From Saccoglossus kowalevskii (taxonomy: Eukaryota; Hemichordata; Enteropneusta; Harrimaniidae): a stretch of DNA of 24,886 bases. Positions within the stretch are counted from its first letter, which is position 1. Every line of letters begins with the position of its first letter. Positions 8,621-19,193 of the stretch are shown one piece after another. The translations under genes were made by a program, and so were the position numbers. The DNA lies in the NCBI RefSeq assembly GCF_000003605.2, contig NW_003119139.1:1-24886 (forward strand), written 5' to 3'. Below the pieces are notes generated by a model. It had not been told where the DNA came from. It did not search any database and saw only the letters and a list, made by a program, of their open reading frames with translations.

Positions 8621-8900
8621 GCTCTTCTTTTAAGTCACGATGGACATGTTTTGTTCAAATTGTCGTCAATAGTCATAACATATTGGACAGTTGTAGCTCT
8701 CCTCGGTACTAATAATTAGGAAAGACCGAGACCGTCGACTGAGATTAAAATATTCTGCACGCATTTTGATGGAATGAACCAATATAAAAAAAATGGCTAC
8801 CAATGGTATAAAAAGCCAACTGGTTGTAGCGATACAAGGTGTTTGGTGTTGTGATGTAACAAATAAAAATATCTTGCATATGAAGCAGGCGGTATGCTGT

Positions 8901-8985
8901 GTCTCCGTGGCGCAACGGATAGCGCGTCGGACTTCTAGTTGAAACAGTTATTCGGAGGCTGTGGGTTCGAATCCCACCGGAGATG
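8901..8985 (+). tRNA. tRNA-Arg(UCU), unit 4 second copy, intact
   Basis: Sequence identical to the intact second copies of units 1 and 7. All stems pair and the 12-nt intron is GTTGAAACAGTT. Confidence 0.92.
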
Positions 8986-9964
8986 GCTCTTCTTTTAAGT
9001 CACGATGGACATGTTTTGTTCAAATTATCGTCAATGGTCTTAACATATTGGACAGTTGTAGCTCTCCTCGGTGCTAATAATTAGAAAGACCGAGACCGTC
9101 GACTGAGATTAAAATATTCTACACGGATTTTGATGTAATGAACCAAATACAAAAATGGCTACTAATGGTATAAAAAGCCAACAGATTGTAGCGATACTAG
9201 GTGTTTGATACGTGTTCTACACGAGCCTTTGTAAGATCAACCGAAATATAAAAATAATTACCTAATTCCATCAACATACATGTCCTTGCTTATCCCCAAC
9301 GTCTACATGGAATGACGTTGAATGCTCTTTAACATGTTGTTGAAGCACCGTCACTCGGTAAATGTTGGTGAGTTGAAACATAATCAACCGGAACAATCAC
9401 AGAGTTAGTGAGTTTTCACGATCCGCGGATTATTAATTAGCATTCCAATTATTAACACATTTGCCAAAAGTTAACACATTTGCCATGATATTAGAAAGCC
9501 GGCATTTTTGAAAGAAAAGCAGTTCTCTATTGGCTTGTTTTGTTCAATTTAACCTCAGTGTTCTGTCCGAATTAAACAGCAGTATCTTACCTAAGTGTCA
9601 ATAATTAAAGAACACCAAATAGAGAAGAGCGTCGGATGAGATTTATAATTCCATACACATTTTGAAATGGTATACTCATTTTTAAACACAACAAAATCGC
9701 CGCAGCCAGTACACGTTTTTTTGTTTTGTCGAAGCGCCATCACTCGGTGAATGCCGGCAAGTTCAATAATTAACAGCTTTACACATCCGAGTTCCTGTGT
9801 CTTTTCACCTTATATGGAGTGTTAATTGGCATAACAACACTGCGAGTTAACACATTTGTAGCGCAAGTAAACAGACGGTATTTTACAGAAGGGGGCGGCA
9901 ATCCATTGACAAAGTGTTCTTGAATATCCTTACAAATGCGAAAATTGGTATAGGAATTCGAAAC
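8986..9964 (+). other. Unit 4 spacer, no gene
   Basis: Organised as in unit 1: end of the 364-bp duplication, module A, TTAATTAG, doubled TTAACACATTTGCC, degraded tRNA-flank copy, module B. Small differences include catttttaaacac for cattaataaacac near 9678. No ORF of note. Confidence 0.75.
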
Positions 9965-9970
9965 TATAAA
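9965..9970 (+). promoter_or_regulatory. TATA box of homeobox copy 5
   Basis: TATAAA, 79 bp before the ATG at 10044. It is intact although the gene it serves has lost a splice donor. Confidence 0.6.
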
Positions 9971-10043
9971 TCAACCAAAACGTACCACATGTGTATCATT
10001 GCTACACGCTTTCTCGTCCCATGCGTATCGTATAAAGAATACT

Positions 10044-10991
10044 ATGGCATTACATATTGACAACACCCATTTTAAAGCCAATGTTATGTTGAACTTATTA
10101 CCGGTGTTAGATATTGCTGGTCGGTTTGATTGGAAGAATGTCTGCGGTTTCGTAGATGGTAAATCGCACAGCAAAGATAAGTAAATGTGCTCTACTTTAA
10201 ATAATTATGTCTCACCGAATTAACTTCAAAATGGATTATAGTGGTTTAGGTCACGTAATGTTGTATCACGATTGCTACAGACACAAATATGTTTTTTTTT
10301 AATTTTTACAGGTAGTTATGTTGGCAGGAAATCAAGTCGCTATATCTACAGCGAGACACAGTCGGTTTTATTAGAAGTAATATTTACAACTACTACGGAG
10401 TATCTAAATCGCGACATGCGCAAGCGTATCGCCATAATTACCAACTTATCGGAAAAGTCAATTATGGTAAGTGAGAGCATTATGTATGCACCAAAGTATG
10501 TTATAATGTAAGCGAACAGTTTCTTGTTGTTCATTATACAATAATCTATTTTATTCACTTTTCAGAAGTGGTTTCAGAATCGTCGGGGACAAAAACGGAG
10601 GCAAGAACGGAAAAGAGATGCCGTGTTATATGCTAGGCACCATCAAGCACCAATACAAAAGTTGAAAGAATCGACGACGCGTTTTCCGTCCGTGCGAAGT
10701 CGAGGAAAATCAGTGGACACTCGACTTGATGTCCTACCAGCAACGCCTTCCCTCAGTGAATATATTGGTGTTCCACAATCCAGTAGTACACCAAGGCATT
10801 GTAGTGATACGAAGATACAAAATTGCAGTACACATTCCAGTGGTATCCTGGCAGACGTCTATCAAAGTGAAATAGAAATATGTAGTACACCTTGTAAAGA
10901 CGTGTCATCAGATTTGTCATTTAATGGAATTACTGATTTAGATCGTACTCTGTGTCCATTAGTCATTTGCGAAGCTTCATATTCTGTTTGA
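10044..10991 (+). pseudogene. Homeodomain gene copy 5, first splice donor lost
   Basis: Exon 1 is 10044-10176. The expected donor at 10177-10178 is AT instead of GT (aaag|ataagt). Exon 2 (10312-10466) and exon 3 (10566-10991) are open with canonical sites. Without splicing, translation from the ATG ends at 10182-10184 after 46 codons, before the homeodomain. A U12-type AT-AC intron is not supported, because the acceptor is still AG and no branch-site change is seen. Extra substitutions in exon 1 (T11K, Y36F), unique to this copy, fit relaxed constraint. K120R lies in exon 3. A cryptic donor or downstream start could still give a product, but the simplest reading is a broken copy. Confidence 0.75.
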
Positions 10992-11045
10992 GAAAAGCAT
11001 TTATTCGTGGTTAGTCATTTTAATTTCGTGTACATAATACGTTAT

Positions 11046-11051
11046 AATAAA
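11046..11051 (+). terminator. Poly(A) signal of homeobox copy 5
   Basis: AATAAA 55 nt after the exon-3 TGA. Confidence 0.6.
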
Positions 11052-11178
11052 ATATAAATACAAAATACATATTGTGTATTCAATTATGAGTCAAGATCGA
11101 AAGGAACAGTGTGATCTGGTCAAACGTTGTGATGTAAAAAATAAAAATACCTTGCATACGAAGCAGGCGATATGCAGT

Positions 11179-11263
11179 GTCTCCGTGGCGCAACGGATAG
11201 CGCGTCGGACTTCTAGTTGAAACAGTTATTCGGAGGCTGTGGGTTCGAATCCCACCGGAGATG
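11179..11263 (+). tRNA. tRNA-Arg(UCU), unit 5 first copy, intact
   Basis: Identical in sequence to the intact first copy of unit 3. The cloverleaf, intron and T4 terminator are complete. Confidence 0.93.
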
Positions 11264-11541
11264 GCTCTTCTTTTAAGTCACGATGGACATGTTTTGTTCA
11301 AATTGTCGTCAATAGTCTTAACATATTGGACAGTTGTAGCTCTCCTCGGTACTAATAATTAGGAAAGACCGAGACCGTCGACTGAGATTAAAATATTCTG
11401 CACGCATTTTGATGGAATGAACCAATATAAAAAATGGCTTCCTATGGTATAAAAAGCCAACTGGTTGTAGCGATACAAGGTGTTTGGTGTTGTGATGTTA
11501 CAAATAAAAATATCTTGCATATGAAACAGGCGGTATGCTGT

Positions 11542-11626
11542 GTCTCCATGGCGCAACGGATAGCGCGTCAGACTTCTAGTTGAAAAAGTTATTCGGAGGC
11601 TATGGGTTCGAATCCCACCAGAGATG
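11542..11626 (+). pseudogene. tRNA-Arg(UCU) pseudogene, unit 5 second copy
   Basis: Full length but with four unpaired stem positions: A7 (GTCTCCA), A29-C41 in the anticodon stem (TCAGA), A49-C65 in the T stem (ATGGG) and C6-A67 in the acceptor stem. The intron is GTTGAAAAAGTT. It is probably not processed into a stable tRNA. Confidence 0.8.
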
Positions 11627-12607
11627 CTTCTTCTTTTAAGTCACGATGGACATGTTTTGTTCAAATTGTCGTCAATAGTCTTAACATATTGGACAGTTGT
11701 AGCTCTCCTCGGTACTAATAATTAGGAAAGACCGAGACCGTCGACTGAGACTAAAATATTCTGCACGCATTTTGATGGAATGAACCAAATACAAAAAAAG
11801 GCTACTAATGGTATAAAAAGCCAACTGATTGTAGCGATACTAGGTGTTTGATATATGTTCTACACGAGCCTTTGTAAGATCAACCGAAATATAAAAAAAA
11901 TTACCTAATTCCATCAACATACATGTCCTTGCTTATCCCCAACGTCTACATGGAATGACGTTGAATGCTTTTTAACATGTTATTGAAGCACCGTCACACG
12001 GTAAATGTTGGTGAGTTGAAACATAATCAACCGGAACAATCACAGTGTTAGTGAGTTTTCACGATCCGCGGATTATTAATTAGCATTCAAATTCTTAACA
12101 CATTTGCCAAAAGTTAACACATTTGCCATGATATTAGAAAGCCGGCATTTTTGAAAGAAAAGCAGTTCTCTATTGGATTGTTTTGTTCAATTTAACGTCA
12201 GTGTTCTGTCCGAATTAAACAGCAGTATTTTATCTAAGTGTCAATAATTAAAGAACACCAAATAGAGAAGAGCGTCGGATGAGATTTATAATTCCATACA
12301 CATTTTGAATTGGTATACTCATTAATAAACACAACAAAATCGACGCAGCCTGTATACGTTTTTTTGTTTTGTCGAAGCGCCATCACTCGGTGAATGCCGG
12401 CAAGTTCAATCATTAACAGCTTTACACATCCGAGTTCCTGTGTCTTTTCACGTTATATGGAGTGTTAATTGGCATAACAACACTGCGAGTTAACACATTT
12501 GTAGCACAAGTAAACAGCCGGCATTTTACAGAAGGGGGCGGCAATCCATTGACAAAGTTTTCTTGAATATCCTTACAAATGCGAAAATTGGTATAGGAAT
12601 TCGAAAC
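11627..12607 (+). other. Unit 5 spacer, no gene
   Basis: Same modules as other spacers. It shares with the spacers of units 8-10 the variants cacagtgttagtg or ttatctaag and cgtcacacggt (in part), marking that subfamily. TTAATTAG and the doubled TTAACACATTTGCC are kept. Nothing coding. Confidence 0.7.
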
Positions 12608-12613
12608 TATAAA
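12608..12613 (+). promoter_or_regulatory. TATA box of homeobox copy 6
   Basis: TATAAA, 79 bp before the ATG at 12687. Confidence 0.65.
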
Positions 12614-12686
12614 TCAACCAAAACATACCACATGTGTATCATTGCTACACGCTTTCTCGTCCCATGCGTATCGTATAAAGAATACT

Positions 12687-13634
12687 ATGGCATTACATAT
12701 TGACAACACCCATTTTACAGCCAATGTTATGTTGAACTTATTACGGGTGTTAGATATTGCTGGTCGGTTTGATTGGAAGAATGTCTGCGGTTACGTAGAT
12801 GGTAAATCGCACAGCAAAGGTAAGTAAATGTGCTCTACTTTAAATAATTATGTCTCACCGAATTAACTTCAAAATGGATTATAGTGGTTTAGGTCACGTA
12901 ATGTTGTATCACGATTGCTACAGACACAAATATGTGTTTTTTTTATTTTTACAGGTAGTTATGTTGGCAGGAAATCAAGTCGCTATATCTACAGCGAAAC
13001 ACAGTCGGTTTTATTAGAAGTAATATTTACAACTACTACGGAGTATCTAAATCGCGACATGCGCAAGCGTATCGCCATAATTACCAAATTATCGGAAAAG
13101 TCAATTATGGTAAGTGAGAGCATTATGTATGCACCAAAGTATGTTATAATGTAAGCGAACAGTTTCTTGTTGTTCATTATACAATAATCTATTTTATTCA
13201 CTTTTCAGAAGTGGTTTCAGAATCGTCGGGGTCAAAAACGGAGGCAAGAACGGAAAAGAGATGCCGTGTTATATGCTAAGCACCATCAAGCACCAATACA
13301 AAAGTTGAAAGAATCGACGACGCGTTTTCCGTCCGTGCGAAGTCGAGGAAAATCAGTGGACACTCGACTTGATGTCCTACCAGCAACGCCTTCCCTCAGT
13401 GAATATATTGGTGTTCCACAATCCAGTAGTACACCAAGGCATTGTAGTGATACGAAGATACAAAATTGCAGTACACATTCCAGTGGTATCCTGACAGACG
13501 TCTATCAAAGTGAAATAGAAATATGTAGTACACCTTGTAAAGACGTGTCATCAGATTTGTCATTTAATGGAATTACTGATTTAGATCGTACTCTGTGTCC
13601 ATTAGTCATTTGCGAAGCTTCATATTCTGTTTGA
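12687..13634 (+). CDS. Divergent homeodomain protein, copy 6 (intact)
   Basis: Exons 12687-12819, 12955-13109 and 13209-13634; introns 12820-12954 and 13110-13208. Open for 237 residues with canonical splice sites. It differs from copy 3 by Leu at 18, Pro20 to Arg (unique) and Asn89 to Lys. Asn89 is homeodomain position 39, in the helix 2-3 turn, and the Lys is shared with copy 2. The GAA codon for Glu59 is also shared with copy 2. Unlike copy 2, the 29-bp tail segment is present, so copy 6 may resemble the state before that deletion. It sits in the second short unit, with one tRNA downstream. Confidence 0.84.
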
Positions 13635-13688
13635 GAAAAGCATTTATTCGTGGTTAGTCATTTTAATTTCGTGTACATAATACGTTAT

Positions 13689-13694
13689 AATAAA
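13689..13694 (+). terminator. Poly(A) signal of homeobox copy 6
   Basis: AATAAA 55 nt after the TGA. Confidence 0.65.
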
Positions 13695-13821
13695 ATATAA
13701 ATAAAAAATACATATTGTGTATTCAATTATGAGTCAAGATCGAAAGGAACAGTGTGATCTGGTCAAACGTTGTGATGTAAAAAATAAAAATACCTTGCAT
13801 ACGAAGCAGGCGATATGCAGT

Positions 13822-13906
13822 GTCTCCGTGGCGCAACGGATAGCGCGTCGGACTTCTAGTTGAAACAGTTATTCGGAGGCTGTGGGTTCGAATCCCGCCG
13901 GAGATG
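13822..13906 (+). tRNA. tRNA-Arg(UCU), unit 6 only copy
   Basis: Intact cloverleaf with intron. The 3' T strand CCCGC (U50-G64 wobble) is shared only with unit 2. A longer T-run (cttcttttt) follows. Confidence 0.9.
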
Positions 13907-14886
13907 GCTCTTCTTTTTAGTCACGATGGACATGTTTTGTTCAAATTGTCCTCAATGGTCTTAACATATTGGACAGTTGTAGCTCTCCTCGGTGCTAATA
14001 ATTAGAAAGACCGTGACCGTCGACTGAGATTAAAATATTCTACACGGATTTTGATGTAATGAACCAAATACAAAAATGGCTACTAATGGTATAAAAAGCC
14101 AACTGATTGTAGCGATACTAGGTGTTTGATACGTGTTCTACACGAGCCTTTGTAAGATCAACCGAAATATAAAAATAATTACCTAATTCCATCAACATAC
14201 ATGTCCTTGCTTATCCCCAACGTCTACATGGAATGACGTTGAATGCTCTTTAACATGTTGTTGAAGCACCGTCACTCGGTAAATGTTGGTGAGTTGAAAC
14301 ATAATCAACCAGAACAATCACAGAGTTAGTGAGTTTTCACGATCCGCGGATTATTAATTAGCATTCCAATTATTAACACATTTGCCAAAAGTTAACACAT
14401 TTGCCATGATATTAGAAAGCCGGCATTTTTGAAAGAAAAGCAGTTCTCTATTGGCTTGTTTTGTTCAATTTAACGTCAGTCTTCTGTCCGAATTAAACAG
14501 CAGTATCTTACCTAAGTGTCAATAATTAAAGAACACCAAAGAGAGAAGAGCGTCGGATGAGATTTATAATTCCATACACATTTTGAAATGGTATACTCAT
14601 TAATAAACACAACAAAATCGCCGCAGCCAGTAGACGTTTTTTTTGTTTTGTCGAAGCGCCATCACTCGGTGAATGCCGGCAAGTTCAATCATTAACAGCT
14701 TTACACATCCGAGTTCCTGTGTCTTTTCACGTTATATGGAGTGTTAATTGGCATAACAACACTGCCAGTTAACACATTTGTAGCGCAAGTAAACAGACGG
14801 CATTTTACAGAAGGGGGCGGCAATCCATTGACAAAGTTTTCTTGAATATCCTTACAAATGCGAAAATTGGTATAGGAATTCGAAAC
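13907..14886 (+). other. Unit 6 spacer (recombinant, shortened)
   Basis: There is no gene. Second-copy diagnostics (caatggtc, ggtgctaataattag) begin by about 13955. The copy was therefore lost by recombination within or just after the tRNA gene, at a different breakpoint from unit 2. The rest is the usual spacer with TTAATTAG and the doubled TTAACACATTTGCC. The end (cactgccagttaac) matches the spacer before copy 4. Confidence 0.75.
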
Positions 14887-14892
14887 TATAAA
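14887..14892 (+). promoter_or_regulatory. TATA box of homeobox copy 7
   Basis: TATAAA in the context tataaagc, as before copy 4; 79 bp before the ATG. Confidence 0.6.
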
Positions 14893-14965
14893 GCAACCAA
14901 AACATACCACATGTGTATCATTGCTACACGCTTTCTCGTCCCATGCGTATCGTATAAAGAATACT

Positions 14966-15913
14966 ATGGCATTACATATTGACAACACCCATTTTACAGC
15001 CAATGTTATGTTGAACATATTACCGGTGTTAGATATTGCTGGTCGGTTTGATTGGAAGAATGTCTGCGGTTACGTAGATGGTAAATCGCACAGCAAAGGT
15101 AAGTAAATGTGCTCTACTTTAAATAATTATGTCTCACCGAATTAACTTCAAAATGGATTATAGTGGTTTAGGTCACGTAATGTTGTATCACGATTGCTAC
15201 AGACACAAATATGTGTTTTTTTATTTTTACAGGTAGTTATGTTGGCAGGAAATCAAGTCGCTATATCTACAGCGAGACACAGTCGGTTTTATTAGAAGTA
15301 ATATTTACAACTACTACGGAGTATCTAAATCGCGACATGCGCCAAGCGTATCGCCATAATTACCAACTTATCGGAAAAGTCAATTATGGTAAGTGAGAGC
15401 ATTATGTATGCACCAAAGTATGTTATAATGTAAGCGAACAGTTTCTTGTTGTTCATTATACAATAATCTATTTTATTCACTTTTCAGAAGTGGTTTCAGA
15501 ATCGTCGGGGTCAAAAACGGCGGCAAGAACGGAAAAGAGATGCCGTGTTATATGCTAAGCACCATCAAGCACCAATACAAAAGTTGAAAGAATCGACGAC
15601 GCGTTTTCCGTCCGTGCGAAGTCGAGGAAAATCAGTGGACACTCGACTTGATGTCCTACCAGCAACGCCTTCCCTCAGTGAATATGTTGGTGTTCCACAA
15701 TCCAGTAGTACACCAAGGCATTGTAGTGATACGAAGATACAAAATTGCAGTACACATTCCAGTGGTATCCTGACAGACGTCTATCAAAGTGAAATAGAAA
15801 TATGTAGTACACCTTGTAAAGACGTGTCATCAGATTTGTCATTTAATGGAATTACTGATTTAGATCGTACTCTGTGTCCATTAGTCATTTGCGAAGCTTC
15901 ATATTCTGTTTGA
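14966..15913 (+). pseudogene. Homeodomain gene copy 7, frameshift inside the homeodomain
   Basis: Exon 1 is 14966-15098, exon 2 15233-15388 (156 nt, one more than its sisters), exon 3 15488-15913. An extra C at about 15342 (gcgccaagcg for gcgcaagcg) shifts the frame after Arg81, at the start of helix 2. With normal splicing the shifted frame meets TAA at 15556-15558. The product would be about 119 residues and would lack the WFQNRR recognition helix. Exon 3 itself is still open in the old frame and carries the Val variant shared with copy 4. The insertion next to a C could be a consensus error, but as it stands this copy cannot make the homeodomain. Confidence 0.78.
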
Positions 15914-15967
15914 GAAAAGCATTTATTCGTGGTTAGTCATTTTAATTTCGTGTACATAATACGTTAT

Positions 15968-15973
15968 AATAAA
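15968..15973 (+). terminator. Poly(A) signal of homeobox copy 7
   Basis: AATAAA 55 nt after the ancestral TGA, with the longer A-run also seen after copy 4. Confidence 0.6.
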
Positions 15974-16101
15974 ATATAAATAAAAAAATACATATTGTGT
16001 ATTCAATTATGAGTCAAGATCGAAAGGAACAGTGTGATCTGGTCAAACGTTGTGATGTAAAAAATAAAAATACCTTGCATACGAAGCAGGCGATATGCAG
16101 T

Positions 16102-16186
16102 GTCTCCGTGGCGCAACGGATAGCGCGTCGGACTTCTAGTTGAAACAGTTATTCGGAGGCTGTGGGTTCGAATCCCACCGGAGATG
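16102..16186 (+). tRNA. tRNA-Arg(UCU), unit 7 first copy, intact
   Basis: Identical to the intact first copies of units 3 and 5, with a fully paired cloverleaf and a 12-nt intron. Confidence 0.93.
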
Positions 16187-16466
16187 GCTCTTCTTTTAAG
16201 TCACGATGGACATGTTTTGTTCAAATTGTCGTCAATAGTCTTAACATATTGGACAGTTGTAGCTCTCCTCGGTACTAATAATTAGGAAAGACCGAGACCG
16301 TCGACTGAGATTAAAATATTCTGCACGCATTTTGATGGAATGAACCAATATAAAAAAAATGGCTACCAATGGTATAAAAAGCCAACTGGTTGTAGCGATA
16401 CAAGGTGTTTGGTGTTGTGATGTAACAAATAAAAATATCTTCCATATGAAGCAGGCGGTATGCTGT

Positions 16467-16551
16467 GTCTCCGTGGCGCAACGGATAGCGCGTCGGACTT
16501 CTAGTTGAAACAGTTATTCGGAGGCTGTGGGTTCGAATCCCACCGGAGATG
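16467..16551 (+). tRNA. tRNA-Arg(UCU), unit 7 second copy, intact
   Basis: Sound second copy, identical in sequence to those of units 1 and 4. Confidence 0.92.
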
Positions 16552-17528
16552 GCTCTTCTTTTAAGTCACGATGGACATGTTTTGTTCAAATTATCGTCAA
16601 TGGTCTTAACATATTGGACAGTTGTAGCTCTCCTCGGTGCTAATAATTAGAAAGACCGAGACCGTCGACTGAGATTAAAATATTCTACACGGATTTTGAT
16701 GTAATGAACCAAATACAAAAATGGCTACCAATGTTATAAAAAGCCAACTGATTGTAGCGATACTAGGTGTTTGATACGTGTTCTACACGAGCCTTTGTTA
16801 GATCAACCGAAATATAAAAATAATTACCTAATTCCATCAACATACATGTCCTTGCTTATCCCCAACGTCTACATGGAATGACGTTGAATGCTCTTTAACA
16901 TGTTGTTGAAGCACCGTCACTCGGTAAATGTTGGTGAGTTGAAACATAATCAACCAGAACAATCACAGAGTTAGTGAGTTTTCACGATCCGCGGATTATT
17001 AATTAGCATTCCAATTGTTAACACATTTGCCAAAAGTTAACACATTTGCCATGATATTAGAAAGCCGGCATTTTTGAAAGAAAAGCAGTTCTCTATTGGA
17101 GTCTTGTTCAATTTAACGTCAGTGTTCTGTCCGAATTAAACAGCAGTATCTTACTTAAGTGTCAATAATTAAAGAACACCAAAGAGAGAAGAGCGTCGGA
17201 TGAGATTTATAATTCCATACACATTTTGAAATGGTATACTCATTAATAAACACAACAAAATCGCCGCAGCCAGTAGACGTTTTTTTTGTTTTGTCGAAGC
17301 GCCATCACTCGGTGAATGCCGGCAAGTTCAATCATTAACAGCTTTACACATCCGAGTTCCTGTGTCTTTTCACGTTATATGGAGTGTTAATTGGCATAAC
17401 AACACTGCGAGTTAACACATTTGTAGCGCAAGTAAACAGACGGCATTTTACAGAAGGAGGCGGCAATCCATTGACAAAGTTTTCTTGAATATCCTTACAA
17501 ATGCGAAAATTGGTATAGGATTCGAAAC
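16552..17528 (+). other. Unit 7 spacer, no gene
   Basis: Standard spacer. Near 17098 the usual ttgttttgttcaa reads gtcttgttcaa, and one base is lost from ggaattcgaa just before the TATA box. This loss joins an upstream ATG (17485) to the exon-1 frame, see copy 8. TTAATTAG and the doubled TTAACACATTTGCC are present. Confidence 0.72.
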
Positions 17529-17534
17529 TATAAA
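17529..17534 (+). promoter_or_regulatory. TATA box of homeobox copy 8
   Basis: TATAAA, 79 bp before the ATG at 17608. The in-frame ATG at 17485 lies upstream of this box, so it should not be in the mRNA. Confidence 0.62.
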
Positions 17535-17607
17535 TCAACCAAAACATACCACATGTGTATCATTGCTACACGCTTTCTCGTCCCATGCGTATCGTATAAA
17601 GAATACT

Positions 17608-18555
17608 ATGGCATTACATATTGACAACACCCATTTTACAGCCAATGTTATGTTGAACTTATTACCGGTGTTAGATATTGCTGGTCGGTTTGATTGGAAG
17701 AATGTCTGCGGTTACGTAGATGGTAAATCGCACAGCAAAGGTAAGTAAATGTGCTCTACTTTAAATAATTATGTCTCACTGAATTAACTTCAAAATGGAT
17801 TATAGTGGTTTAGGTCACGTAATGTTGTATCACGATTGCTACAGACACAAATATGTGTTTTTTTTATTTTTACAGGTAGTTATGTTGGCAGGAAATCAAG
17901 TCGCTATATCTACAGCGAGACACAGTCGGTTTTATTAGAAGTAATATTTACAACTACTACGGAGTATCTAAATCGCGACATGCGCAAGCGTATCGCCATA
18001 AGTACCAACTTATCGGAAAAGTCAATTATGGTAAGTGAGAGCATTATGTGTGCACCAAAGTATGTTATAATGTAAGCGAACAGTTTCTTGTTGTTCATTA
18101 TACAATAATCTATTTTATTCACTTTTCAGAAGTGGTTTCAAAATCGTCGGGGTCAAAAACGGAGGCAAGAACGGAAAAGAGATGCCGTGTTATATGCTAA
18201 GCACCATCAAGCACCAATACAAAAGTTGAAAGAATCGACGACGCGTTTTCCGTCCGTGCGAAGTCGAGGAAAATCAGTGGACACTCGACTTGATGTCCTA
18301 CCAGCAACGCCTTCCCTCAGTGAATATATTGGTGTTCCACAATCCAGTAGTACACCAAGGCATTGTAGTGATACGAAGATACAAAATTGCAGTACACATT
18401 CCAGTGGTATCCTGACAGACGTCTATCAAAGTGAAATAGAAATATGTAGTACACCTTGTAAAGACGTGTCATCAGATTTGTCATTTAATGGAATTACTGA
18501 TTTAGATCGTACTCTGTGTCCATTAGTCATTTGCGAAGCTTCATATTCTGTTTGA
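17608..18555 (+). CDS. Divergent homeodomain protein, copy 8 (intact)
   Basis: Exons 17608-17740, 17876-18030 and 18130-18555; introns 17741-17875 and 18031-18129. Open for 237 residues with canonical splice sites. One homeodomain change is visible: Ile87 to Ser (AGT for ATT), in helix 2 just before the turn. This is a polar replacement in a segment normally hydrophobic, so its effect on folding is uncertain. The helix-3 Gln100 codon is CAA rather than CAG (silent). A one-base deletion upstream opens the frame back to an ATG at 17485. I keep the start at 17608 because that upstream ATG precedes the TATA box and is not in frame in other units. Confidence 0.82.
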
Positions 18556-18609
18556 GAAAAGCATTTATTCGTGGTTAGTCATTTTAATTTCGTGTACATA
18601 ATACGTTAT

Positions 18610-18615
18610 AATAAA
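18610..18615 (+). terminator. Poly(A) signal of homeobox copy 8
   Basis: AATAAA 55 nt after the TGA. Confidence 0.65.
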
Positions 18616-18742
18616 ATATAAATAAAAAATACATATTGTGTATTCAATTATGAGTCACGATCGAAAGGAACAGTGTGATCTGGTCAAACGTTGTGATGTA
18701 AAAAATAAAAATACCTTGCATACGAAGCTGGCGATATGCAGT

Positions 18743-18827
18743 GTCTCCGTGGCGCAACGGATAGCGCGTCGGACTTCTAGTTGAAACAGTTATTCGGAGG
18801 CTGTGGGTTCGAATCACACCGGAGATG
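18743..18827 (+). tRNA. tRNA-Arg(UCU), unit 8 first copy, T-stem mismatch
   Basis: The cloverleaf is complete except that the 3' T strand is CACAC for CCCAC. This gives a G52-A62 mismatch and alters the last position of the B box (GGTTCGAATCA). Transcription and stability may be reduced. Confidence 0.8.
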
Positions 18828-19108
18828 GCTCTTCTTTTAAGTCACGATGGACATGTTTTGTTCAAATTGTCGTCAATAGTCTTAACATATTGGACAGTTG
18901 TAGCTCTCCTCGGTACTAATAATTAGGAAAGACCGAGACCTTCGACTGAGATTAAAATATTCTGCACGCATTTTGATGGAATGAACCAATATAAAAAAAA
19001 ATGGCTTCCAATGGTATAAAAAGCCAACTGGTTGTAGCGATACAAGGTGTTTGGTGTTGTGATGTAACAAATAAAAATATCTTGCATATGAAGCAGGCGG
19101 TATGCTGT

Positions 19109-19193
19109 GTCTCCATGGCGCAACGGATAGCGCATCGGACTTCTAGTTGAAAAAGTTATTCGGAGGCTATGGGTTCGAATCCCACCGGAGATG
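19109..19193 (+). pseudogene. tRNA-Arg(UCU) pseudogene, unit 8 second copy
   Basis: Full length but has A7 (A7-C66 mismatch), A26 for G26 (gcgcatcgg) and A49-C65 in the T stem. The intron is GTTGAAAAAGTT. This is the decayed second-copy type also seen in units 5, 9 and 10. Confidence 0.72.

Noticed and set aside
10177-10311. U12-type AT-AC intron in copy 5
   Set aside because: Sister copies have GT at the same place, the acceptor is still AG, and the donor lacks the ATATCC consensus. A point mutation is simpler.
17485-17607. N-terminal extension of copy 8 from an upstream ATG
   Set aside because: It depends on a one-base deletion unique to this unit, and the ATG lies upstream of the TATA box.
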